Source: Bog-756 sp963753905
Lineage (GTDB): Bacteria; Actinomycetota; Acidimicrobiia; Acidimicrobiales; RAAP-2
Assembly: GCA_963753905.1 (NCBI GenBank)
Contig: CAVWDZ010000001.1
Span: forward strand, 62,001-126,000
Length of the DNA: 64,000 nt
Direction of reading: 5' to 3'
Shown here: positions 26,394 to 33,566 of the stretch, piece after piece
How the letters are laid out: each line of letters begins with the position of its first letter
Position numbering within the stretch: position 1 is the first letter of the stretch
Notes under the pieces: model-generated
The model's input: only the letters and a program-made list of their open reading frames with translations
Databases searched by the model: none
Told to the model about the DNA's origin: nothing
Position numbers and translations under genes: made by a program

Positions 26394-26822
26394 ATGACGG
26401 AGGACCAAGTGGCGGAAGGGTGGTTCATCGACTCATACGGGATCCATGAACAACGATGGGTCTCAGCAGGACGGCCATCCAGCCTGGTCAGGGATGGCGG
26501 CAACGAGGCGAAAGACGAGCCGCCCGACCGTCCGGCGACCCTTCCGTTCGTCACCGCTCCAGTTGACGAGTCCCTCGGAGACCGGGATCTCCTGCGAGCC
26601 GACGACGCTGACAATCAACCAATCCCACCGTCCGACATCTATGGGGAAGTGGCGACGGATGCCAATGTAGTATTCGACAGCTCGGTCATCGGCGGTCCCG
26701 CACCATCGGGCGATCGGACCGGAGCGATGTTCGAATCGCCGCTTCAGCGAAAGATGCGACAGAGAGCGAGAAAGAAGCGATGGGCTGGCCGGTGGCATCG
26801 GATCTTCGAACCCAAGTCATGA
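26394..26822 (+). CDS. hypothetical actinobacterial protein
   Basis: A 142-residue protein. The N-terminal half ('FIDSYGIHEQRWVSAGRPSS', 'LVRDGGNEAKDEPPD') follows a pattern frequent in actinobacterial small proteins (Y..HE.R..SAG.P..LVRDG..E..DEPP). The C-terminus is strongly basic ('LQRKMRQRARKKRWAGRW'). The ATG lies about 8 nt after CATAAT, a possible -10, so a leaderless transcript is possible. It overlaps the next gene by 4 nt and probably forms an operon with it. Confidence 0.6.
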   Translation: MTEDQVAEGWFIDSYGIHEQRWVSAGRPSSLVRDGGNEAKDEPPDRPATLPFVTAPVDESLGDRDLLRADDADNQPIPPSDIYGEVATDANVVFDSSVIGGPAPSGDRTGAMFESPLQRKMRQRARKKRWAGRWHRIFEPKS

Positions 26823-27034
26823 TCTGGTTTCGACGGTTCGCCCATTGGATGAGCGGTCACCCGTTGGTCGGCAGGATCGGGAGTGCGCTGCTCTTCGGGT
26901 TCGGTTTGTTTGTCTCGAGGCTCATCGACAACCAAACATTGCTCGAAGCCGGTATGGCTGGCTTGGTCGCCGCTCTCGTGTTCGGCACAGTGGTCTATCC
27001 ACGGTTTGGTAAGCGACGCTCGGCACACCTCTGA
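26819..27034 (+). CDS. small membrane protein
   Basis: A 71-residue protein starting at the ATG that overlaps the upstream stop (ATGA). It has two hydrophobic segments, around 'IGSALLFGFGLFVSRLID' and 'LLEAGMAGLVAALVFGTVVY', joined by a short loop, and a basic C-terminus ('PRFGKRRSAHL'). This is a likely two-span inner-membrane protein coupled to the preceding basic protein. Family unknown. Confidence 0.6.
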   Translation: MIWFRRFAHWMSGHPLVGRIGSALLFGFGLFVSRLIDNQTLLEAGMAGLVAALVFGTVVYPRFGKRRSAHL

Positions 27035-27180
27035 ACGTCCACCAGACGGTGAAGCCAAAAGAATCTCAGAGCATTCACTTCTGCTCTGAACCAAGCGGCC
27101 ACTGCTCAAACCTGTGGTGGCCGGCGCGATGAGCCATATTTGCTTCCTCTGGTCACGGGCGAGATCGAGCCGATCGGTGC

Positions 27181-27909
27181 CTACTGGGGTCGCACCCCTG
27201 CCGCCCACGAGGCAGAGCCGGACTGAGTCGCGTCGCCGGGCTCTCGGATGGCGCCGATGGCATCCCCCGCCGCCCGGTGGGCCACCGCCGGATGGAACCG
27301 CCAGGAGAAGAGCGTCCGCTCGATGGTGCTGCGGTCGTGGCCGGCCGCGGCAAGCCCCTCGGCCAGGCGGAGTGCCCGCCGGCGCATCTGCTCCGGCTCG
27401 GACAGCCGCTGCTCGGCGAGCCACCGGCGGTGGCTCTGTTGTAAGGGGTCGGGCAGCCTGCTCGCGTGGCGGAGTGGCAGGGGAGGGATGGAGGTCCGCA
27501 CCGCAAGCTCGGCCGGACCCTGAGCCCGGGCCAGCTCGAAGATGCACAGACGGCTCAACGCCCGGCGGAACGGCGCGTTCCTGCCGGTCCGGTCGCCTAG
27601 CCCGAGCGCCCGGGCGGTCTCGGCGAGGTGGAGGTCGAACCCGTCGCCGTGCACCTCGAGACCGTAGAAGAGGCGGCGGAGCAACCACGCGGTCGACGGC
27701 CCGATCAGCGGAAGCCAGTAGAGCTCGACGTAGCGGCTGCAGGGGTGGACCCCATGTGGATCCGCGACCGGGTCGACCCAGCTGACGATCCGCAGGCGCT
27801 CGGCGGTGCCGAGGCTGATCGACGGACGGCGACGGTCAGCGATGGGCCGTGACGGCAGTGACGGCAGTGACGGCAGTGACGGCAGTGAGACGACGGGTGA
27901 GGTGGACAC
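27181..27909 (-). CDS. conserved actinobacterial hypothetical protein
   Basis: A 242-residue protein of a conserved but uncharacterised actinobacterial type: 'VSWVDPVADPHGVHPCSRYV', 'ELYWLPLIGPSTAWLLRRL', 'LHLAETARALGLGDRTGRNA', 'FRRALSRLCIFELARAQG', 'VPPLPLRH'-like 'IPPLPLRHASRLPDPLQ'. The order suggests a small helical, winged-helix-like regulator (inference). The GTG start used here includes a low-complexity 'LPSLPSLPSLPS' run encoded by tandem 9-bp repeats, so the true start may be further in, before 'GTAERLRIVSW'. Confidence 0.6.
   Translation of the reverse strand: MSTSPVVSLPSLPSLPSLPSRPIADRRRPSISLGTAERLRIVSWVDPVADPHGVHPCSRYVELYWLPLIGPSTAWLLRRLFYGLEVHGDGFDLHLAETARALGLGDRTGRNAPFRRALSRLCIFELARAQGPAELAVRTSIPPLPLRHASRLPDPLQQSHRRWLAEQRLSEPEQMRRRALRLAEGLAAAGHDRSTIERTLFSWRFHPAVAHRAAGDAIGAIREPGDATQSGSASWAAGVRPQ
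27851..27886 (+). repeat. four tandem 9-bp repeats (gacggcagt)
   Basis: The 9-mer gacggcagt occurs four times in a row and encodes Leu-Pro-Ser repeats at the N-terminus of the minus-strand protein. In-frame copy-number change would only alter this linker. A typical microsatellite-like slippage site. Confidence 0.9.
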
Positions 27910-28013
27910 ACAGCGCTCCTCGTGGCAGGGACCCGGTCACGGACCGAGGTCGATCGGACACCCGAACTGTGTGACGCCGTGCTTGCCCGTGACCTTGCCG
28001 GGGAGCTGCCCGA

Positions 28014-28217
28014 CTAGCGACCCGCGTTATCGACGTAGGCGTCGTAGCACGAGCGGCACACGGGGAAGGGGTTGCCGTCGTCGTCCAGCTCGACCGGTCG
28101 GCCGCAATCACTGCACGGCCGGCCGTCCGGGACCGGGTGGGGCTCGCCCACCCCCAGGTACCCGGCTCCGTCTGTACAGAGAGCCGCCGCTGGGTCCGGC
28201 TGCGTCGTCACGCCCAC
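28014..28217 (-). CDS. small zinc-ribbon-like protein
   Basis: A 67-residue protein with two CxxC knuckles: 'RPCSDCGRPVELDDDGNPFP' and 'VCRSCYDAYVDNAGR'. Four cysteines so spaced bind zinc in many small actinobacterial proteins. The N-terminal 30 residues are not conserved-looking. The start is GTG. Function unknown. Confidence 0.55.
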   Translation of the reverse strand: MGVTTQPDPAAALCTDGAGYLGVGEPHPVPDGRPCSDCGRPVELDDDGNPFPVCRSCYDAYVDNAGR

Positions 28218-28321
28218 AGTATCGGCAGTTAGGCGTCCGCCCTTGAACGCCCGCCAGGAACCTCTTCTGGCTGTGAGCCGCCCGGGCGCCTTCCTCTTTA
28301 TGCGCCACCCGTGAGAATCGG

Positions 28322-28435
28322 GTGAGCGGCGGATCTGGCATCACCTACGACCCCCGCGGTGATCACGAGTTGAAGGGGATCCCAGGGACCTGGCCGGTCT
28401 TTGCCACTCACGTGCCTGCGCCCTCGTCGATCTGA
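28322..28435 (+). pseudogene. C-terminal remnant of a class III cyclase
   Basis: A short plus-strand frame reads 'VSGGSGITYDPRGDHELKG' then 'IPGTWPVFATHVPAPSS' and a stop. It aligns with the last 30 residues of the intact hydrolase-cyclase at 22715-24052 ('AGSGIEFTDRGECELKG', 'VPGMWQLFAVHA'). Nothing of the catalytic domain remains upstream in any frame. It marks a deleted cyclase gene close to where the GC-rich half of the window begins. Confidence 0.65.
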
Positions 28436-28463
28436 AGACGCCGCTTGGTGCGACTGGTGAGGC

Positions 28464-28916
28464 TCAGTCGGCGACCGGTTGCCAGCGCGCCACCGAGTAG
28501 GCGAGCAGCAGCGGCACGTCGACCGCGAACAGGAAGAGCAACGATGTGAGGATCCCCAACCGCTGAGGCGGAGTGTGGTCGAAGACGAAGACGAACTCGA
28601 GGATGCCGGCGATGACCGCGTAGGCCAGGAGGGCCCAACCGAAGACCCGGAAGAAGACCGTCCAGGCGAACTCCCCGATCCGGGAGAGCAGGGCGATGTT
28701 GACCAGCAGCAGGACCCCAGCCGCGGCGGCGAGCACGATCGGGACGGTGGTCGACGAGGCTCGCCCGTACTGCGCGGCCATGAGGATCCCGCCCGCCACG
28801 GTCAGCGCGAGGGTGCCCGCTGCAATCAGGTGCACCGGAGGGAGATCCGCCTGGCGCAGGTCCTCGGCGTCGGGACCCCCGACTCCGGGGGGGAGGTGGT
28901 CGGTGGCGGTACTCAT
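28464..28916 (-). CDS. integral membrane protein (four spans)
   Basis: A 150-residue protein with four hydrophobic segments: 'HLIAAGTLALTVAGGILMAA', 'VPIVLAAAAGVLLLVNIALL', 'ALLAYAVIAGILEFVFVF', 'LTSLLFLFAVDVPLLLAYSV'. The short cytoplasmic N-terminus is Pro/Asp-rich. Its ATG overlaps the stop of the preceding membrane-protein gene (ATGA), so the two are coupled. I do not recognise a family; the pair could form one complex. Confidence 0.65.
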   Translation of the reverse strand: MSTATDHLPPGVGGPDAEDLRQADLPPVHLIAAGTLALTVAGGILMAAQYGRASSTTVPIVLAAAAGVLLLVNIALLSRIGEFAWTVFFRVFGWALLAYAVIAGILEFVFVFDHTPPQRLGILTSLLFLFAVDVPLLLAYSVARWQPVAD

Positions 28917-29542
28917 CGGCTGGCGAGGAAGGTCATGATCACGATGGTCGCAATCTGCATCACACCGGTGATCCCTGCGGTGAAGATGAACACCTTCATC
29001 AGTCGCCCGATCCGCTCGCCGTTGGGACGAGCCTTCTTGAGCTCGAACAGCACCGCCAGGTTGGCGGGCTCGAGGAGCCCGAGCGCGATGACCGCCATGA
29101 ACCCCACGATGATGTAGGAGGCGACCAGCCAGCCGTGGTGCGGGTACGACTGGTCGAGATTGCCGAGGTGGCGGGCCAGTTGGAACCCGGCCCCGAGGGT
29201 CATGGCCACCAGGGTCGGCATGATGAGGAGCATCTTGGGCATGAACCTGGCGCTGAACTCGACCCGCGCCGGAATGGTCATCGAGCCGATGATCGGTCCG
29301 AGCACCAGGCCCAGGAAGAGGTCGAGACTGGTCCACAGGCCACCGCCAGCGACGTGGAAGAACTCGAGCGCCCAGAGGTTGTTCGACACGATGGCCACGA
29401 TCAGGCCGATCAGGATGGCGGCGACGATGGGCAACCCCCGCACGGGCACGATGGAGAACGCGGGGACCGGCGGCGGACCCTGTCCTGCCTGGGGCGGTCC
29501 TGCGCCCCGCTCGAGTGCCTCGTCGAGCGCTGTGTCCGTCAT
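28913..29542 (-). CDS. integral membrane protein (five or six spans, DUF2269-like)
   Basis: A 209-residue protein. After a Pro-rich N-terminus come membrane segments at 'GLPIVAAILIGLIVAIVSNN', 'LFLGLVLGPIIGSMTI', 'MLLIMPTLVAMTLGAGF', 'LVASYIIVGFMAVIALGLLE' and 'VFIFTAGITGVMQIATIVIM'. The C-terminal 'RPNGERIGRLMKVFIFTAGI' resembles the end of predicted integral membrane proteins of the DUF2269 type, but I am not certain. The ATG at 29542 is chosen because upstream sequence is not membrane-protein-like. First gene of a two-gene operon. Confidence 0.65.
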   Translation of the reverse strand: MTDTALDEALERGAGPPQAGQGPPPVPAFSIVPVRGLPIVAAILIGLIVAIVSNNLWALEFFHVAGGGLWTSLDLFLGLVLGPIIGSMTIPARVEFSARFMPKMLLIMPTLVAMTLGAGFQLARHLGNLDQSYPHHGWLVASYIIVGFMAVIALGLLEPANLAVLFELKKARPNGERIGRLMKVFIFTAGITGVMQIATIVIMTFLASR

Positions 29543-29678
29543 CGTGTCTCCAGTCTGGGAGCGCCGGGCCGGGCCCGATGGCGGCGGTCCGGGATCTCGC
29601 CCGCCCTGACGGAGGGCATCGTATTCGGGCGGACGGCCGCCATGCGGGAACCACCGGCTTGCCGATACCCGATGCGCG

Positions 29679-30275
29679 TCACCAGGCGCCCCGGTGAACG
29701 CTGTCGGTGAGCGTGCGTCTCGGCCGGCTCGCCGAGGTGGACGGCGGGTCCGGACGGGCGGACTCGCCGAGGAGGACTGCGCCGAGCCACCGCATGCGCG
29801 GGGGGACACCGAGGACGTCGCGGAGCGGCTCCTCGCCGCGGAAATTCCCGAGGAATGCGGCCCCGATGCCGCGGTCGGACGCTCCGAGCAGCAGGGTCAT
29901 CACGAGGAAGGCGGCATCGACGTGCCAGTAGGGGACGACCCAGCCGATCGCCCCGTCCCGGCGGGCCTTGTCCGGTTCCCGGTAGCGCTTGTCGTACGCG
30001 TCCGGGTCGGAGAACGGGAGCACCACCACCGGGGCCCGCGCGAGGCCTTCGAAGCGGCGGGACCGCTTCCGCCAGGCCTCGTCCGTGGTCGCGCTCCAGA
30101 AGCGCCCGGTCTCGGCCGGCCCTTCGAGGACGACGAGATCGCGGCCCTGGGTGTTGCCGGCCGACGGTGCGCAGATGGCGTCCGAGAGCAGGGCGTCGAG
30201 CAGGGCGCGGTCGAGGGGGGCGCCCGTGAAGTTCCTGGTCATGTGCCGCTGCCGCACGGCCTGGGTCAGCTCCAT
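29679..30275 (-). CDS. nitroreductase-family oxidoreductase
   Basis: A 198-residue FMN-dependent nitroreductase-fold protein. FMN-contact motifs are 'AVRQRHMTRNFTGAPLDRAL' (N-terminal RxxxR region), 'DAICAPSAGNTQGRDLVV' and the C-terminal 'GASDRGIGAAFLGNFRGEE'. The actinobacterial subgroup has the 'GWVVPYWHVDAAFLVMTLLL' segment seen here. The substrate is unknown; the family also includes enzymes of flavin, F420 and thiazole-peptide metabolism. It is divergent from the moeZ-like gene, about 160 bp apart. Confidence 0.8.
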   Translation of the reverse strand: MELTQAVRQRHMTRNFTGAPLDRALLDALLSDAICAPSAGNTQGRDLVVLEGPAETGRFWSATTDEAWRKRSRRFEGLARAPVVVLPFSDPDAYDKRYREPDKARRDGAIGWVVPYWHVDAAFLVMTLLLGASDRGIGAAFLGNFRGEEPLRDVLGVPPRMRWLGAVLLGESARPDPPSTSASRPRRTLTDSVHRGAW

Positions 30276-30438
30276 CGGAAGTGGACGCTACCGCCCGACG
30301 CCGGCGGAGCCCGGGCCCCGGGGAATGTTGACCCCACTGGTAGTGTTTGACTCGACAGAGGGTTGATCGGCGGGTGTGTTCGCCGGTCGACCGCTCCCGT
30401 CACAGGAGCGGCAGTCGCCCGAGAAAGAAGAAGAAGCC

Positions 30439-31617
30439 GTGCCCACCTTCAGAGAGATGTTGGCCGCCGCAAAGGCCGCGGTGCGCGAGATCGACCCGGC
30501 GGAAGCAGAGTCCGAGATGGCCCGTGACGACGCGGTCGTCCTCGACGTACGGGAGCCCGACGAGTACGAGCAGGGGGCCATCCCCGGAGCTCTCCACATC
30601 CCGCGGGGCACGCTCGAGACCTCGATCGAGGGACGCATCCCGGACAAGTCGGCCCACGTCGTCGTCTACTGCGCCGGTGGGACCCGGTCGGCGTTCGCCG
30701 CCGAGACCATGCAGGAGCTCGGCTACACCGACGTCGCCTCGATGATCGGGGGCTTCAACCGGTGGAAGGACGAAGGCAGGCAGTGGTCCGCCCCGGTGTC
30801 GCTGACCCCCGATCAGCGCAACCGGTACCAGCGCCACCTCCTCCTGCCCGAGGTCGGGGTGGACGGCCAGCTCAAGCTGCTCGACGCCAAGGTCCTCCTG
30901 CTCGGTGCGGGCGGCCTCGGCTCACCGGCCGCGCTCTATCTGGCCGCGGCCGGTGTCGGCACGCTCGGCATCATCGACATGGACGTGGTCGACGCCTCCA
31001 ACCTCCAGCGCCAGATCCTGCACAACACCGACCGGATCGGCGAGCGCAAGGTCGACTCGGCCAAGAAGACCCTCACCCTGATGAATCCCGACGTGAACGT
31101 GGTCACCTACGACGTGCGCCTCGGGGCCGACAACATCCTCGAGATCATTGACGGCTACGACGTGATCGTGGACGGGACCGACAACTTCCCGACCCGCTAC
31201 TTGGTCAACGACGCGTCACTGCTCAAGCGGATCCCGGTCGTGCACGGCTCGATCTTCCGGTTCGAGGGCCAGGCCACCGTCTTCCATCCCTACGAAGGCC
31301 CCTGCTACCGGTGCCTGCTGCCCGAGCCACCCCCTGCCGAGCTGGCGCCGAGCTGCTCGGAAGCCGGCGTCCTCGGCGTCCTGCCCGGCATCGTCGGGTC
31401 GATCCAGGCCGTCGAGGCCATCAAGATCATCCTCGGCATCGGCGACACCCTCGAGGGACGCCTGCTGGCCTACGACGCCCTCGAGCAGAGCTTCCGCACA
31501 TTCCGGGTCCGTCGTGACCCGAACTGCCCCGCCTGCGGGCCGGATGCGGGCGAGATCGTGATTGCCGAGTACGACGACCTCTGCATGCCGCACGTGCTGG
31601 AGGCGCCCCCCGGCTGA
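30439..31617 (+). CDS. moeZ: rhodanese-ThiF adenylyltransferase/sulfurtransferase
   Basis: A 392-residue two-domain protein that activates a sulfur-carrier protein by adenylation and hands sulfur to its C-terminus (molybdopterin, thiamine or thio-cofactor synthesis). Residues ~15-115 are a rhodanese domain with the persulfide Cys in 'VVVYCAGGTRSAFAAETMQE'. Residues ~125-390 are the ThiF/MoeB domain: 'VLLLGAGGLGSPAALYLAA' (ATP), 'DASNLQRQILHNTDRIGERK', 'IVDGTDNFPTRYLVND' and zinc knuckles 'CYRC' and 'CPAC'. Classical mycobacterial MoeZ has the order reversed. The GTG at 30439 begins the rhodanese part. The carrier-protein gene is not in this window. Confidence 0.85.
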   Translation: MPTFREMLAAAKAAVREIDPAEAESEMARDDAVVLDVREPDEYEQGAIPGALHIPRGTLETSIEGRIPDKSAHVVVYCAGGTRSAFAAETMQELGYTDVASMIGGFNRWKDEGRQWSAPVSLTPDQRNRYQRHLLLPEVGVDGQLKLLDAKVLLLGAGGLGSPAALYLAAAGVGTLGIIDMDVVDASNLQRQILHNTDRIGERKVDSAKKTLTLMNPDVNVVTYDVRLGADNILEIIDGYDVIVDGTDNFPTRYLVNDASLLKRIPVVHGSIFRFEGQATVFHPYEGPCYRCLLPEPPPAELAPSCSEAGVLGVLPGIVGSIQAVEAIKIILGIGDTLEGRLLAYDALEQSFRTFRVRRDPNCPACGPDAGEIVIAEYDDLCMPHVLEAPPG

Positions 31618-31697
31618 GCCTCATCCGCCCGGCCGTCGCATCGCCGGGCGCCTCCCTGGGCCGTCCGTCGGACCCCGGTGAGCGGAGACCGTAACCT

Positions 31698-33311
31698 GTG
31701 TCGATGCCGTCCGAGCACCCGATCCCCACGCCGTCTCACGACCGGGCCACTGACTCGGGCATCGAGGTCCGCCGGGTCTACGGCCCCGATGACCTCGCGG
31801 GCTGGGATCCTTCCACCCGGCTGGGCGTGCCCGGCAGCTATCCCTTCACCCGCGGCATCCGCCCCGACATGTACCGCGGCCGCCTCTGGACGATGCGCCA
31901 GTACGCCGGGTTCGGCACGGCCGAGGCCACCAACGCCAGGTTCAAGTTCTTGCTCGGGGCGGGGCAGACCGGTCTGTCCTGCGCCTTCGACCTGCCCACC
32001 CAGATGGGGTACGACTCCGACCATCCGCGCTCCGAGGGCGAGGTGGGAAAGGTCGGCGTGGCCATCGACTCGCTCGAGGACATGCGCCTCCTGCTGGCCG
32101 ACCTGCCGCTGGACAAGGTCACCACTTCGATGACCATCAACGCCACCGCCGCGATCCTGCTGCTCCTCTACCAACTGGTGGGCGAGGAGAACGGTGTCGA
32201 TCCGGCCCAGCTCGGGGGGACGATCCAGAACGACATCCTCAAGGAGTACGTGGCCCGCGGCACCTACATCTACCCGCCCCGACCCTCGATGCGTCTGGTC
32301 ACCGACACCTTCTCCTACTGCGAGGCGCACCTCCCTTTGTGGAACACCATCTCCATCTCCGGCTACCACATCCGCGAAGCCGGCTCGACCGCAGTGCAGG
32401 AGATCGCCTTCACCCTGGCCAACGGCATCGCCTATGTCGAGGCGGCCCTGGCAGCGGGGCTCCGTGTGGACGACTTCGGTCCGCGGCTCAGCTTCTTCTG
32501 GAACGCCCACAACAACCTCTTCGAGGAGGTGGCCAAGTACCGGGCTGCCCGACGGATGTGGGCCCGGATCATGACCGAGCGTTTCGGAGCGACCGACCAG
32601 CGGTCGCTGCTGCTCCGGTTCCACACCCAGACCGGGGGGTCGACCCTCACCGCCCAGCAGCCCGAGAACAACATCGTCCGGGTGACGCTCCAGGCACTGG
32701 CAGCCGCGCTCGGCGGTACCCAGAGCCTCCACACCAACGGCTTCGACGAGGCGCTCGGGTTGCCCACCGAGCGGGCGGCCAAGATCGCACTGCGGACCCA
32801 GCAGATCGTTGCCCACGAGTCGGGCATCGCCGACACCGTCGATCCCCTCGCAGGCTCCTGGTTCGTCGAGTCGTTGACCGACGAGGTCGAGGAGGCCGCC
32901 TGGGAGTACATCGAGCGGATCGACGCCATGGGCGGGGCGGTCGACGCAATCGAGGCCCAGTACATGCAGCAGGAGATCGAACAGGCCGCCTACGCCTACG
33001 CCAAGGCCATCGACAGCGGCGAAAAGGTTCTCGTCGGGGTCAACCGGTTCCTGGACGAGGAGGACGCCCCGACCGAGGTGTTCCCGATCGATGCAGAGCT
33101 CCAGCGCTCCCAGGTGGCCCGGCTCGGCCGCATGCGGGCCGAGCGTGACCAGGCCGCCGTCGACGCGGCGCTCGCCGACGTCGAGGCCGCGGCGCGGGGC
33201 ACCCAGAACCTGTTGGTTCCGATGAAGGTGGCGCTGTCCCGGTTGGCCACCCTCGGCGAGGTGTCCGATGTGCTTCGGGGCGTCTTCGGGGAGTTCCACC
33301 CCGGCGGGTGA
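31698..33311 (+). CDS. acyl-CoA mutase large (alpha) subunit, split type
   Basis: A 537-residue B12-dependent acyl-CoA mutase barrel of the methylmalonyl/isobutyryl-CoA mutase family lacking the cobalamin-binding domain, which must come from a separate subunit not in this window. The substrate entry motif is 'RGRLWTMRQYAGFGTAEATN', followed by 'GLSCAFDLPTQMGYDSDHPR', 'MTINATAAILLLLY', 'GGTIQNDILKEYVARGTYIY' and 'FWNAHNNLFEEVAKYRAAR'. 'FDLPTQ' is usual for split archaeal-type and ICM-like mutases, so methylmalonyl-CoA is likely but not certain as substrate. Start: GTG at 31698 has GGAG ten bases upstream; an ATG six bases later is possible. The carboxylase and biotin ligase downstream fit propionate metabolism. 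Confidence 0.85.
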   Translation: MSMPSEHPIPTPSHDRATDSGIEVRRVYGPDDLAGWDPSTRLGVPGSYPFTRGIRPDMYRGRLWTMRQYAGFGTAEATNARFKFLLGAGQTGLSCAFDLPTQMGYDSDHPRSEGEVGKVGVAIDSLEDMRLLLADLPLDKVTTSMTINATAAILLLLYQLVGEENGVDPAQLGGTIQNDILKEYVARGTYIYPPRPSMRLVTDTFSYCEAHLPLWNTISISGYHIREAGSTAVQEIAFTLANGIAYVEAALAAGLRVDDFGPRLSFFWNAHNNLFEEVAKYRAARRMWARIMTERFGATDQRSLLLRFHTQTGGSTLTAQQPENNIVRVTLQALAAALGGTQSLHTNGFDEALGLPTERAAKIALRTQQIVAHESGIADTVDPLAGSWFVESLTDEVEEAAWEYIERIDAMGGAVDAIEAQYMQQEIEQAAYAYAKAIDSGEKVLVGVNRFLDEEDAPTEVFPIDAELQRSQVARLGRMRAERDQAAVDAALADVEAAARGTQNLLVPMKVALSRLATLGEVSDVLRGVFGEFHPGG

Positions 33312-33417
33312 GTGGCTTTCGTCCAGTGCAGCGGGTCATCAACCCGCCACGGGAGCGGTTCTCACAATGCCTCATCGAGCGGTTGTCTCAGTGCCTCGAT
33401 TGCGAATTGTGTAGAGG

Positions 33418-33444
33418 CCGTATGCATGGACTATATGCATACGG
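33418..33444. promoter_or_regulatory. perfect 10-bp inverted repeat, 7-bp spacer
   Basis: ccgtatgcat, spacer ggactat, atgcatacgg. It is AT-rich against a very GC-rich background and lies between the convergent mutase and M20 genes. It could be a bidirectional terminator (no T-run) or a protein-binding site left from an insertion. Confidence 0.5.
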
Positions 33445-33566
33445 AATACACGAGATTCCGAAAAGCCCAAACTCCGACAGCCACACAAGATTGGCTGAGG
33501 TGGGCGCCACCACAGCCCAGCCAGCCGACACCCGGGTCGCGATCGATCCGGCGGCACCGCCCGGGC

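Noticed and set aside
29679..30275. nitroreductase as the missing FbiB C-terminal domain
   Set aside because: Not accepted as an annotation: the sequence belongs to a general nitroreductase subgroup and is 18 kb away from cofE; kept only as speculation.
31618..31697. cobalamin riboswitch before the mutase gene
   Set aside because: Only 80 bp separate the genes and no B12-box-like sequence is visible.
31470..33299. 609-codon minus-strand open frame
   Set aside because: Antisense to the acyl-CoA mutase gene, no recognisable domain.
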